A DNA stretch of 64,000 nt, taken from the NCBI GenBank assembly GCA_963818775.1, contig CAWFUF010000011.1, positions 1,080,645-1,144,644 on the forward strand, given 5' to 3'. Positions 34,471 to 43,244 of the stretch are shown here, piece by piece. The notes below the pieces were generated by a model. That model searched no databases. It was not told where the DNA came from and was given only the letters and a program-made list of their open reading frames with translations. Every line of letters starts with the position of its first letter. Within the stretch, counting starts at the first letter, position 1. The DNA is from JAMXLO01 sp963818775. GTDB lineage: Bacteria; Pseudomonadota; Alphaproteobacteria; Acetobacterales; Acetobacteraceae. The position numbers and the translations under genes were made by a program.

Positions 34471-35811
34471 TCACGCGCTGATGCGCGGGCGCTCGAGACC
34501 AAGGTTCTCGCGCAATGTGGTGCCGCTGTAGTCGTTGTGAAGGACTCCGCGGCGTTGCAGTTCAGGGACGACGTAGCGAACGAATTCCTCGTAGCCGCCG
34601 GGCACGTGTGAGGCAGCGACCACGTAACCGTCGCAGGCCCGTGTGGCAAACCATTCCTCCATGCCGTCGGCGACGTCCTTGGGGCTGCCGACAAAGCGCG
34701 GATGATCGCGGAACGTGCCGCGGTGGCTGACCTCCATGAAGTCGCGTGTCGTCGGGTTGCGCTTGCCGAGAATGCGATACACCCGATCGCGCAGGCCCTG
34801 CGCACCGGTCCAGCTCAGAATCTCTTCTTCGCTCCACGGCTCGTCGAGCGGTTTCTTCGCCAGATCGACATTCAGCACTTCGCACAGCAAGGACAGCTGA
34901 TCGATCTCCTTCGGCAGACTGTCGATAAGTGCCACCTTGTCCTCGGCTTCGGCGCGCGTCTCGGCGACCACCGTGTATACGCCTGCAGCGACCGCCACCT
35001 TCTCCGGATCACGCCCCGCTTCGGCGATCTGCTGCTTGAACCCAGCGTAATCGGCACGCGCCTGTTCCAGCGAGTGGTAGTTGACGAACACCAGCTCCGC
35101 CCAGCGCGCCGCAAACCGACGGCCGCGTCCGCTCTGTCCTGCCTGGATCAGCACCGGATGTCCCTGCGCCGAGCGTGGCACGGTGAACGGCCCGCGCGAA
35201 CGGAAGAATTCGCCGGTATGGTCCAGCCGTCGCACCTTGTCGGGATGCGCGAAGAGTCCGGTGCGCTTGTCCAGCACGATGGCATCGTCGTCCCAGGAAT
35301 CCCAGTGCCCGACAACGACTTCCAGGAATTCATCGGCGCGATCGTAGCGCTGGTCGTGCTCGCCATGTGCGGCGTGGCCCATGTTAAGCGCCTCGCCGTC
35401 GTTCATCGATGTCACGATGTTCCAGGCGGCGCGGCCGTTGGTCATCAGGTCCAATGTCTGGAACACGCGCGCGACGTGGAACGGCTCGTAGTAGGTGGTG
35501 GAACAGGTCGAACCAAGACCGAGCCGTTCGGTCGCCATTCCCATCACGGTGAGGATGGTGATCGGGTCCATTTTCACACAGCGGATGCCGTTGGCGACGG
35601 TGTGCGCATGATCGCCGCCGTAGCGGTCCGGCATCGCCAGGCGATCGTCGAAGAAGCCGACATGAAACTTCCCGGCCTCCAGTACGCGGGCGACGTGCCG
35701 GTAGTAGTCGGCGGTCATGAAGTCAGGCGAGGCCTCCGGATGGCGCCAGGAGCCGACGAAGTTCGTGCAGTTCTGGGCCTGGAGGAAGGCCACGAGTGTC
35801 ATCTGGCGCAT
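34471..35811 (-). CDS. NtaA/SnaA/DmoA-family FMNH2-dependent monooxygenase
   Basis: 446 residues from ATG 35811 (MRQMTLVAFLQAQNCTNFVG). Luciferase-like flavin monooxygenase of the nitrilotriacetate/dimethylsulfide/dibenzothiophene type. Family features: FHVGFFDDRLAMPDRYGG, GLGSTCSTTYYEPFHVAR, NGRAAWNIVTSMNDGEALNM and HPVLIQAGQSGRGRRFAA. It needs reduced FMN from a separate reductase, not encoded here. Substrate unknown; desulfurisation or ether/amine cleavage are typical. The frame extends 34 codons further up without similarity. Confidence 0.87.
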   Translation of the reverse strand: MRQMTLVAFLQAQNCTNFVGSWRHPEASPDFMTADYYRHVARVLEAGKFHVGFFDDRLAMPDRYGGDHAHTVANGIRCVKMDPITILTVMGMATERLGLGSTCSTTYYEPFHVARVFQTLDLMTNGRAAWNIVTSMNDGEALNMGHAAHGEHDQRYDRADEFLEVVVGHWDSWDDDAIVLDKRTGLFAHPDKVRRLDHTGEFFRSRGPFTVPRSAQGHPVLIQAGQSGRGRRFAARWAELVFVNYHSLEQARADYAGFKQQIAEAGRDPEKVAVAAGVYTVVAETRAEAEDKVALIDSLPKEIDQLSLLCEVLNVDLAKKPLDEPWSEEEILSWTGAQGLRDRVYRILGKRNPTTRDFMEVSHRGTFRDHPRFVGSPKDVADGMEEWFATRACDGYVVAASHVPGGYEEFVRYVVPELQRRGVLHNDYSGTTLRENLGLERPRISA

Positions 35812-35906
35812 CGCTTGTCTCCGCGTCGTGGCGGCTCGCCACGGTCTCTCCCTACCATGCTCCGGCCATGCTGCCCACGTCATGCGGCTTGCGGCGGATA
35901 CGGCGC

Positions 35907-36758
35907 ATGCCATACAAACGACCGATGCACGCGTTGCGTCGCGCTGCTATCGACTTGCTCGGGCGTCTGGTGCCGTCCCGGACGATGCACGGCAGGCCCA
36001 AAGGCATGACCGAGGAGGCGTGGGCTCTGGCCGGGAATCCGATCGCCGGTAGTTGCCCGGTATGCGGCACGCAGCGGGTGCTGTTTTCTGACTTCACCGA
36101 GAACCTGCGCGAATCCGGCGCCTGCTCAGCGTGCGGCGCGTCAAATCGCCAGCGGCAGATGGCATTGGCGTTGCGCAGGAGCCTGGGCCTCGCACCGGTC
36201 GGGCGGTTGACCCTGCCGGAGGGCTGCCGGATCTACAGCGCGGAGGCGAACGGACCTTTGCACGCGGCACTGGCTGATCTGCCGGGCTACGTCTGCTCGG
36301 AATACCTAGGAGAGACGCATACCCCGGGCGCATCGGTGAACGGGTTACGCCATGAGGACCTTGAACGGCTCTCGTTTGCTGATGAAACCATTGACGTCAT
36401 GCTGTCGAGCGACGTCCTCGAGCATGTTGCCGACGCCTATCGTGCGCATCGCGACATCTTCCGCGTGCTGCGGCGGGGTGGCCTGCACATCTTCACCGTG
36501 CCCTTTGTTCCAGGTGCCGCAGATGACGACGTGCGCGCGCGACGCGTCGACGGCGAGATCGAGTATCTGGCGGAGCCGCTATACCACGGCGATCCAGTGC
36601 GGCCAGATCAGGGCATCCTCGTCTGGCGTATTTTCGGCGCCGCGATGCTGACGCGCCTTCAGGAGATCGGCTTCTCAACAACAACTATGCGACTGCACAA
36701 GCCGCGCTACGGCATTATCGGTGACAATGGCTTGGTGTTCGTCGCACGCAAACCCTGA
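35907..36758 (+). CDS. Class I SAM-dependent methyltransferase with N-terminal zinc-finger-like pair
   Basis: About 283 residues. An N-terminal CPVCGTQRVLF and SACSACGASNRQRQ give two CxxC pairs likely to bind zinc. A degenerate methyltransferase core follows: YSAEANGPLH, VNGLRHEDLERLSFADETID, VMLSSDVLEHVADAY and FRVLRRGGLHIFTVPF. The ordering matches the small family of methyltransferases with a zinc ribbon that act near glycan or O-antigen genes. ATG 35907 (MPYKRPMHALRRAAID) is preferred; the frame extends upstream. It is divergent from the monooxygenase. Confidence 0.75.
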   Translation: MPYKRPMHALRRAAIDLLGRLVPSRTMHGRPKGMTEEAWALAGNPIAGSCPVCGTQRVLFSDFTENLRESGACSACGASNRQRQMALALRRSLGLAPVGRLTLPEGCRIYSAEANGPLHAALADLPGYVCSEYLGETHTPGASVNGLRHEDLERLSFADETIDVMLSSDVLEHVADAYRAHRDIFRVLRRGGLHIFTVPFVPGAADDDVRARRVDGEIEYLAEPLYHGDPVRPDQGILVWRIFGAAMLTRLQEIGFSTTTMRLHKPRYGIIGDNGLVFVARKP

Positions 36759-36776
36759 CCGCATCGGGTCACGACA

Positions 36777-37708
36777 TCAATCGAACAGCGAACTTACCGA
36801 ACTCTCGTCGGAGATCCTTCGCATCGCCTCCGCGATCAGCGGTGCGATGGTGATCTGCCGGACGTTGGGTGCCAACCGCACGGCCTCGGTTGCCAGGATC
36901 GAATCGGTCGTCACCATCATCTCGATCGGTGACGATGCAATGCGTGCCACCGCCCCACCCGACAACACGCCATGCGTCACATACGCACTGGTGGACCGCG
37001 CACCCGCCTTGATCAGCGCCTCTGCCGCGTTGCAGTGAGTCCCCCGGAGTCGACCAGATCATCCACCAATATGCAGTCGCGTTCCTCGACATCGCCGATC
37101 ACATTCATAACCTCGGAATGCCCGGCGCGCTCGCGGCGCTTGTCGATGATGGCCAGATCGCAGTTCAGGCGCGTCGCCAGCAGGCGCGCGCGCAACACGC
37201 CGCCGACATCCGGTGACACGATCATCAGATCGCGGCCTTTGTAGCGTTCCTGGATGTCGCGGTTGAACAAGGGTGCCGCGTACAGGTTGTCCACCGGGAT
37301 GTCGAAGAATCCCTGGATTTGCGCGGCATGCAGATCCATCGTCAGCACCCGGTTCGCGCCGGCCTCGGTAATCAGGTTGGCCACGAGCTTGGCGCTGATC
37401 GGCGAACGCGAGGCAGTCTTCCGATCCTGTCGCGCATAGCCGAAATACGGAATCACCGCCGTCACCCGCCGCGCCGAAGACCGGCGCAGCGCGTCAAGCG
37501 TGATCAGCAGTTCCATCAGGTTGTCGTTTGCCGGATACGACGTCGGCTGGATCACAAACACGTCTTCGCCGCGCACGTTCTCCTGGATCTCGACGAACAC
37601 CTCCATGTCGGCAAAACGCCGGATCGAGGCGCGGGTCAGCGGCAACTGCAGCGTGGCGGCGACCGCCTCGGCGAGCGGACGGTTGGCGTTGCAGGCAACG
37701 ATTTTCAT
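36777..37708 (-). CDS. prs: Ribose-phosphate pyrophosphokinase, frameshifted in this sequence
   Basis: Makes PRPP from ribose 5-phosphate and ATP, the precursor for the pur genes in this window. From ATG 37708 the protein is typical: YFGYARQDRK, NLITEAGANRVLTMDLHAAQ, and DDLVDSGG of the PRPP loop. It then runs into LTATRQRR and leaves the family. In another frame the family sequence continues (THCNAAEALIKAGARS, YVTHGVLSGGAVARI, IAPLIAEAMRRISDESSVSS) to the stop at 36777. Adding one C to the run of five at 37041-37045 restores a full 310-residue protein. Because prs is normally essential and no second copy is seen, a sequencing or assembly indel is the likeliest explanation. Confidence 0.9.
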
Positions 37709-37730
37709 GCTGGTCCGCCGCAAACTGGGA

Positions 37731-38654
37731 TCATCGGACCGGCTCTACGCCGGTTGTGCGGCCTTCTACCAATGGCTTTGCCCCCTGTCCATGAACCGGC
37801 TCGCCGGGTTGGCGCCCGGACTGCCGCGTGATCACGTCGTTTACACCCCCCGCCGCCTCGGTCGCCACCACCACGGCGACGTCCGCCCAGTAATGGTTGA
37901 GCGAGCCGGCGGCGATATTGTTGAGCTGCACAACCTTGCCCCGTTCGTCGCCGTTTGCGGCCTTCACCACCCATTGGATCTCGACCCGTTGCTGACCGCC
38001 AGGGATCGGTACCAAACGCACGTTGCCCTGCACGATGAAGTCGGCGCCGTTGGCATCCTCCTGCACCATGGGGCCGAGCGCGGCGAGGTGGCTCCTCATC
38101 TGAGTCGTCAGAGATTCGTTGCCGTCGCCGGGTGCGCCGGTGACCGGCGCGACCTCAACCTTGGCTATGCGGTTGTACAGGCTGTTCGGGTCGGCGTGTT
38201 GGATACCCGTGAGCAGCTTGGTGATCTTCGGTGCGGCATCGATCGCGGTCTGACCGAGGGTGGCAGGCGTGGCGGCGGCCCAGGCCGCGGTCGGCACCGG
38301 GCTTCCCTCCGTGTGGCCCTTGTCCTCGCCCTTCGGATTGAGCACGCGAAACATCGGCACCACGGTCCCGTCATGCTGTTCCGCGGTGGCCACCAGCTGC
38401 CAGTCGTTGGCGTGCACCCGATCGGCAACCGCCGGCACCTCCTGTGCCTGGAGGCCGCCTGCAAGCGCGTCAGCGAATTGCCGGCTGGCCGCGTCGGGCA
38501 GCAGCGCGTTGGTCGGTGGGGGAACCGCCAGCCGCGGCGTGGGCGGCTGCGCGAGTTGGCGGCCGACGACGCCCGGATTGCCGAGGAACGGCTCGGGCAG
38601 GTCACCGCAGGATGCGAGCAATAGCAGGAGCAGCAGGCTTAGGCGCGACGTCAT
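37731..38654 (-). CDS. Putative lipoprotein of unknown function
   Basis: About 307 residues. A leucine-rich signal ends in lipobox LLLASC, so the mature protein starts at Cys and is lipid anchored. A Pro-rich segment follows (LAQPPTPRLAVPPPTNALLP), then two similar-length alpha/beta-looking parts (NDWQLVATAEQHDGTVVP and ADFIVQGNVRLVPIPGGQQR), the second ending in WADVAVVVATEAAGGVNDVI. No named family recognised. It lies between prs and pgeF in the leftward operon; a GTG at 38663 overlaps the pgeF stop (GTGA) and could serve instead of ATG 38654. Confidence 0.75.
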   Translation of the reverse strand: MTSRLSLLLLLLLASCGDLPEPFLGNPGVVGRQLAQPPTPRLAVPPPTNALLPDAASRQFADALAGGLQAQEVPAVADRVHANDWQLVATAEQHDGTVVPMFRVLNPKGEDKGHTEGSPVPTAAWAAATPATLGQTAIDAAPKITKLLTGIQHADPNSLYNRIAKVEVAPVTGAPGDGNESLTTQMRSHLAALGPMVQEDANGADFIVQGNVRLVPIPGGQQRVEIQWVVKAANGDERGKVVQLNNIAAGSLNHYWADVAVVVATEAAGGVNDVITRQSGRQPGEPVHGQGAKPLVEGRTTGVEPVR

Positions 38655-38659
38655 GACTA

Positions 38660-39418
38660 TCACGGATCGAGCGAAATGATGGAAATCTGGTGTCCGATCG
38701 GGCCGCCGCCGCCAAGGGCGCGCCGGCGGTAGGAGAAGAACTGCGCCTCGTCGGCCGCGGTGTCAGCATCGATGACGGAGACACAACGTATGCCGGTATC
38801 GGCCAGTCGCGCCGCGCAATAGCCGGAAAGGTCGAACTGCCACCGCGCCTCCTTGCGGCCAGAGGCGAGGAAACGCTCGTGTGCCGGATTGCGCTCGACG
38901 ATGGCATCACGAACAACTCCGCTGACCTCATAGGAGGCCTGGCCGATACAGGGCCCGATCGCCGCTGCGATCGTGGCGGGATCGGCACCCAGGCCGACCA
39001 TGGCGGCGACGGTCGCCTCAATCACGCCGGCCACCGCGCCGCGCCAGCCAGCATGGGCAGCCCCCGCGACGCCGGCCGCCGGGTCAGCAAGCAGAATGGG
39101 CGCGCAGTCCGCGGTGATGATTCCGAGAGCGATGTCAGGCCGCGTCGTCACCATCCCGTCGGCGCGCGGGCCGTTGCCGGGTTCCCACGGTGTCGTCACC
39201 CGGACCACCTCGGTGCCATGCACCTGCATGAGGCCAATCAGGCAATCCGGCCCCGCGCCGATTGCGCGTGCGGCGCGTGCGCGGTTTTCCAACACCGCGT
39301 CGCGTGCATCTCCCCCTGAGAGGCTGCAATTGAGACTGGCGTAAGGGCCGCTGGAAACGCCGCCCTGGCGGGTGAAGAAACCATGCGGTACGCGGAGCGA
39401 TTCGGCGGTCAACGGCAT
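38660..39418 (-). CDS. pgeF: Peptidoglycan editing factor PgeF (multicopper laccase-domain protein)
   Basis: 252 residues of the YfiH/laccase-domain family. Metal-ligand motifs are present: MQVHGTEV, ITADCAPILLADP and GAAHAGWRGAVAGV, followed by GPCIGQASYEVS. YfiH proteins remove wrongly incorporated amino acids from UDP-MurNAc peptides (as PgeF in E. coli) and related proteins act as purine nucleoside phosphorylases. It sits between a MidA-like methyltransferase and a lipoprotein gene, an order common in related genomes. Confidence 0.88.
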   Translation of the reverse strand: MPLTAESLRVPHGFFTRQGGVSSGPYASLNCSLSGGDARDAVLENRARAARAIGAGPDCLIGLMQVHGTEVVRVTTPWEPGNGPRADGMVTTRPDIALGIITADCAPILLADPAAGVAGAAHAGWRGAVAGVIEATVAAMVGLGADPATIAAAIGPCIGQASYEVSGVVRDAIVERNPAHERFLASGRKEARWQFDLSGYCAARLADTGIRCVSVIDADTAADEAQFFSYRRRALGGGGPIGHQISIISLDP

Positions 39419-39458
39419 GGCAGGCTTTTGGCGGCGGTCCGGGAGGTTGTCCAGAGCG

Positions 39459-40512
39459 TCAGCCTTCGAACCCAGGAGGCGTCGGGCAGGCGGGGTTGCA
39501 CAGCGCCATAGCCTTGAACAATCGGCCCATTCTGTTCGGCTCGGCGAGCCGGCGTGCCGCCTCGATCAAGGCAGAGGCGCGGGCGGGTGGCTGAGTCCGC
39601 GCCAAGCGGTCGGTGCGCTGGAACAGACCGAGGCGAGCGAGAAAGAGGCCCTGAGGAACCGGACCATGTATCGCCGCGCCGGCGCTGCGAGCGGCGGCCG
39701 CGAAGGCGGCGAAATCGACATGGGCTGTCAGATCGGCGGTGCCTGGCGGTGCGAGCGGGTCGGCGGGCCGGCCATCGCTGACCGCCTGCAGGCTGTCGCC
39801 AGGAGCGCTGTGCTCAGGGCCATAGTCGAGGAAGAGCGCGGCGCCCGGATGTGTGGACAGGCGCGAGCCCAAGGACCGCGCGATGGCGAGCGCCGCTTCA
39901 TTCAGTTCGTAGATTGTGTGGCCCGCAGCCCCCTCCCCCCGGCCCCCTCCCGCAAGGGGAGGGGGAGCAGCAACAGTAGCAGCCTGCTCCCCCTCCCCTT
40001 GCGGGAGGGGGGCGGGGAGAGGGGGCCGAGCGGGGCATTCCACGAAGCGCCCACCCTCCACGAACCTCTCCGTCCACGTCCCTCCGCGCCGGACGAACTG
40101 CCGGATCGGCAGCGCATCGAGAAATTCGTTCCCCACCAACAGCAACGGCCCACCCGGCAGCGTTTCCAGACCGTCATGCCAGGTCGCGCCAGGCAACCGT
40201 TCCGCCTGGATCGCCCGCAGCCTCGGCGACGTCTCGATAAGATGCAGGCGAAGCGCTGCGTGAAACCCCTTGGCCACCTCACGGATCGCTCGCAAAGCGT
40301 CGGCCATCAGTGTGCCGCGTCCCGGTCCCGCCTCCACCAGCAGCACAGGGTCTCGGCCGGCCCATCAGCTCCCACGTGACCGCCGCCCAAAGCCCAAGGA
40401 TCTCGCCGAACACCTGGCTTATCTCGGGGGAGGTGGTGAAATCGCGATACGGATCGTGCGTCGCGTAATAGGCGGCGTTGGCGCGTGCCATGAAATGATC
40501 GAGGCGCTCCAT
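39459..40512 (-). CDS. SAM-dependent methyltransferase, MidA/NDUFAF7-like, frameshifted and carrying a repeat insertion
   Basis: From ATG 40512 (MERLDHFMARANAAYYATHD) it encodes the family start DPYRDFTTSPEISQVFGEIL and AVTWELMGRP, then loses frame. From about 40346 another frame resumes with LLVEAGPGRGTLMADALRAI, the SAM-binding glycine motif, and PLLLVGNEFLDALPIRQFV. One extra base near 40345-40352 splits it. Restored length is about 350 residues, including some 35 residues of Pro/Gly-rich sequence from a palindromic repeat pair at 39927-40036, just before the conserved IYELNEAALAIARSLGSRL. The mitochondrial homologue NDUFAF7 methylates a complex I arginine; a complex I subunit-like gene is at 46700. 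The start overlaps the lgt stop (ATGA). Confidence 0.82.
39927..40036. repeat. Inverted pair of GC-rich palindromic repeats inside a methyltransferase gene
   Basis: Copy one CCCCCTCCCGCAAGGGGAGG and reversed copy CCCCTCCCCTTGCGGGAGGG flank the spacer CAGCAACAGTAGCAGCCTG; outer arms are C-rich on the left and G-rich on the right. Same core and same head-to-head arrangement as 19159-19253. It is translated in frame on the minus strand. Confidence 0.85.
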
Positions 40513-41303
40513 CACCGGCTGCGCAGGATCAGCCACGCCCCCGCGATCAGCATCGGTATGCACAGCAACTGACCCATGGTCACGCCGCCGATCAGGTATC
40601 CCAGAAACACGTCGGGCTCACGGAAGAATTCGCCGGTGATGCGTGCAATCCCATAGCCGATCAGGAATGCGCCACTCAGCCAGCCCAACCGCGCGCGCAA
40701 GCGCTCCTGGCGAGACAGCGCGAACATCACCACGAACAGCACCGCACCTTCCAGCAACGACTCGTAAAGCTGGCTGGGATGGCGAGGGACAGGTCCGCCG
40801 TTGGGGAAGATCATCGCCCAGGGGAGCCAGTCCGGTGCCGGCCGTCCCCACAGCTCGCCGTTGATGAAGTTGGCGATCCGTCCGAAGCACAGCCCGATCG
40901 GCACGGCCACCACGACACGATCGGCGAAGCCGAGCAGCGGGATGGCGTTGCGTCGACAGAACCAGATGATCGCCACGATCATGCCGAGGGCGCCGCCATG
41001 GAAGCTCATGCCGCCTTCCCAGACGGCGAAGATCATGCCGGGATGCGCCAGGTACACGCTGGGCTGGTAGAACAGCACGTAGCCCAGCCGCCCGCCGAGA
41101 ACGACGCCGAGAGTGGCCCAGGTGAGGAAGTCGTCGGCTTGAACGGCGGTTGCCACCGCTGGCGGTTGCCGCACCAGATAGCGCAGCAGCCGCCAACCCA
41201 GCACCAGCCCCGCGATATAGGCCAGCGCGTACCAGCGGATGCCGAACGGCCCGATATGGACGATGACCGGGTCGAACTGCGGAAACAGCAGTACCGGGAT
41301 CAT
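40512..41303 (-). CDS. lgt: Prolipoprotein diacylglyceryl transferase
   Basis: 263 residues, seven membrane helices. It transfers diacylglycerol from phosphatidylglycerol to the lipobox cysteine of prolipoproteins. Signature segments: FGIRWYALAYIAGLVLGW, EGGMSFHGGALG and the catalytic-site GRIANFINGELWGRP. The start ATG overlaps the upstream rfaD stop (ATGA) and its own stop overlaps the next gene in the same way, so three genes are translationally coupled. Its substrates would include the lipoproteins at 37731 and 20121. Confidence 0.95.
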   Translation of the reverse strand: MIPVLLFPQFDPVIVHIGPFGIRWYALAYIAGLVLGWRLLRYLVRQPPAVATAVQADDFLTWATLGVVLGGRLGYVLFYQPSVYLAHPGMIFAVWEGGMSFHGGALGMIVAIIWFCRRNAIPLLGFADRVVVAVPIGLCFGRIANFINGELWGRPAPDWLPWAMIFPNGGPVPRHPSQLYESLLEGAVLFVVMFALSRQERLRARLGWLSGAFLIGYGIARITGEFFREPDVFLGYLIGGVTMGQLLCIPMLIAGAWLILRSR

Positions 41304-42280
41304 ACGTAGGGGTCGGGCTGCGACAGGTGGTCCTGAACGTAGCGCCGCACGCCTTCCTCCAGCGGAGTGAACTGGCCGCCATAGCCGGCCGCGCGCAGCC
41401 GGGCCATGGAGGCTTCGGTGAAGGACTGGTACTGCCCGCGCAGCGCATCCGGCATGTCGATGTATTCGATCTTGCGCGGCACACCGGCCGCGTCGCACAC
41501 CGCATTGGCCAGATCGAGATAGCTGCGCGCCCGCCCGGTGCCGACGTTGAACAGACCGCACACCTCTGGCGAATCGTACAGCCACAGCAGGACATCGACC
41601 ACGTCGCGGATCCAGATGAAGTCGCGCCGCTGCGCACCATCGGCCAAGCCCGGCTCGGTTGAGCGGAACAGCCGCGCCGCCCTGCCGCCCGCCACTTCGT
41701 CGTGCTTGACCTTGACCACCGAGATCATACGGCCCTTGTGGTACTCGTTGGGCCCATAGACGTTGAAGAACTTGAGCCCGACCCATTGCGGCGGATGCGG
41801 CTGGCGTGTCGCAACGGCGCGCGCGACGCGGAGGTCGAAGGCATGCTTAGTCCAGCCATAGAGATTGAGCGGGCGCAGCTTCTCGAGCCCGGCGACAGAT
41901 GCATCGTCGTCGAAGCCGGCCGAGCCATCGCCATAGGTGGCCGCCGTCGACGCATAGACAAGGCGGACGCCGTGGTTGGCGCACCAGTGCCAGATCTGCC
42001 GCGACAACTCGACGTTGGTCGCCCAGGCGGTATCACCATCCGTCGCCGTCGTGTCGGAAACCGCGCCCAGGTGAAATACCATTTCGAGCGGGGGTCGGCT
42101 CTCGAGGAAGGCGTCAATATCGCTCGGTGGCAGCAGCCTCGCCGGCGCATGCTTGGCCAGGTTGCGCCATTTCCCCGCGCTGCCCAGATGGTCGATGATG
42201 ACGGTCTCGATGCCGCGGCGCACCAGTGCCGCCTGCAAATTCGAGCCGATGAAGCCGGCGCCACCAGTGACCAGGATCAT
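41300..42280 (-). CDS. rfaD: ADP-glyceromanno-heptose 6-epimerase
   Basis: 326 residues, short-chain dehydrogenase fold. Rossmann motif VTGGAGFIGSN at the N-terminus, catalytic Ser region VYASTAATYGDG and the Tyr-Lys pair in LNLYGWTKHAFD, then KFFNVYGPNEYHKGRM, characteristic of HldD/RfaD. It converts ADP-D-glycero- to ADP-L-glycero-manno-heptose for the lipopolysaccharide core. ATG 42280 is the family start; the frame extends far upstream without similarity. Divergent from ubiK with 50 bp between. Confidence 0.9.
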   Translation of the reverse strand: MILVTGGAGFIGSNLQAALVRRGIETVIIDHLGSAGKWRNLAKHAPARLLPPSDIDAFLESRPPLEMVFHLGAVSDTTATDGDTAWATNVELSRQIWHWCANHGVRLVYASTAATYGDGSAGFDDDASVAGLEKLRPLNLYGWTKHAFDLRVARAVATRQPHPPQWVGLKFFNVYGPNEYHKGRMISVVKVKHDEVAGGRAARLFRSTEPGLADGAQRRDFIWIRDVVDVLLWLYDSPEVCGLFNVGTGRARSYLDLANAVCDAAGVPRKIEYIDMPDALRGQYQSFTEASMARLRAAGYGGQFTPLEEGVRRYVQDHLSQPDPYV

Positions 42281-42330
42281 GGCGCGCGTTATACGGGGCG
42301 GGGCGAGTCCGCGGAAAGGGGCTGGCAAGA

Positions 42331-42624
42331 ATGAGCGACCGACCGCGTTTTTTCGACGACCTCGCCGGTGTGGCCGGCGGCGCGATCTCCGCCCTTGCAG
42401 GCCTCCGCGAGGAGATCGAGGCCCTTGCACGGGCGCGCATCGATGAGGCGATCCGACGTCTGGATCTGGTGAAGCGTGAGGAACTCGATGCGATGGCGGA
42501 GTTGGCCGCCAATGCCCGGGCCGGCCAGGAGGCGGCAGAGGCGCAATTGCATGATGTCGAACACCGTCTGGCCGCACTGGAAGTGCGCGTCGCGGCCCTG
42601 GAGACGAAGAAAGATACCGAGTGA
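42331..42624 (+). CDS. ubiK: Ubiquinone biosynthesis accessory factor UbiK-like protein
   Basis: 97 residues: helical membrane-binding N-terminus (RPRFFDDLAGVAGGAISALA) and C-terminal coiled coil (LVKREELDAMAELAANARAG then LHDVEHRLAALEVRVAALE). This is the BMFP/UbiK (YqiC) pattern; the protein trimerises and assists aerobic ubiquinone synthesis at the membrane. A COQ9-like gene lies 3.4 kb away, in keeping with quinone metabolism. Confidence 0.85.
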   Translation: MSDRPRFFDDLAGVAGGAISALAGLREEIEALARARIDEAIRRLDLVKREELDAMAELAANARAGQEAAEAQLHDVEHRLAALEVRVAALETKKDTE

Positions 42625-42743
42625 GGCTTGCGGCGCGGCGTGTCCGCTCGGTAGGCTGGGATTCGTGGTTAACTTGGTCCCGTAACCCATAGATGCGGTG
42701 ACCTTGAAACCGTCCGGCCTTCCTGCACGATGGGAGACCAAGC

Positions 42744-43244
42744 ATGTCTATGACGGCTCTCAGCCACGATGCCGCCGCCAATCCGCTCGACATCATGGAG
42801 CAGATCATCAGCGCCAACGACTGGGCGTTCGATCGGCGCAGCGATTCGGAGATGGCGGCGGAAGCACCTGGCCGCTGGTGCGATTACGGGTTGTGGTTCT
42901 CCTGGTCGCACGAGATCAGCGCGATGCACTTCACCTGCGCGTTCGATCTGAAGGTGCCGGAGAAGCGCCGCTCCGCATTGTATGAGCTGCTGGCGCTGGC
43001 CAACGAGCGGCTGTGGATCGGCCATTTCGGCCTGGAGAGCGAGGACGGTATCCCGGTATTCCGCCACGCCGTCCTGCTGCGAGGCGCACCCGGCGCCTCG
43101 GCCGAGAGCCTGGAGGACATGGTCGATATCGCCATCACCGAGTGCGAGCGGTTCTTCCCCGCCTTTCAGTTCGTGCTGTGGGGCGGCAAGTCGCCGCAGG
43201 ACGCTCTGGCGGCGGCGATGCTGGAGTGTGTCGGCGAGGCATGA
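42744..43244 (+). CDS. YbjN domain-containing protein
   Basis: 166 residues beginning MSMTALSHDAAANPLDIMEQ. Family segments: WCDYGLWFSWSHEISAMHFT, RRSALYELLALANERLWIGH, VFRHAVLLRG and ITECERFFPAFQFVLWGGKS. The fold resembles type III secretion chaperones and YbjN, a putative sensory regulator; function in alphaproteobacteria is unknown. Its stop overlaps the proC start (ATGA), so the pair is coupled. Confidence 0.83.
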   Translation: MSMTALSHDAAANPLDIMEQIISANDWAFDRRSDSEMAAEAPGRWCDYGLWFSWSHEISAMHFTCAFDLKVPEKRRSALYELLALANERLWIGHFGLESEDGIPVFRHAVLLRGAPGASAESLEDMVDIAITECERFFPAFQFVLWGGKSPQDALAAAMLECVGEA

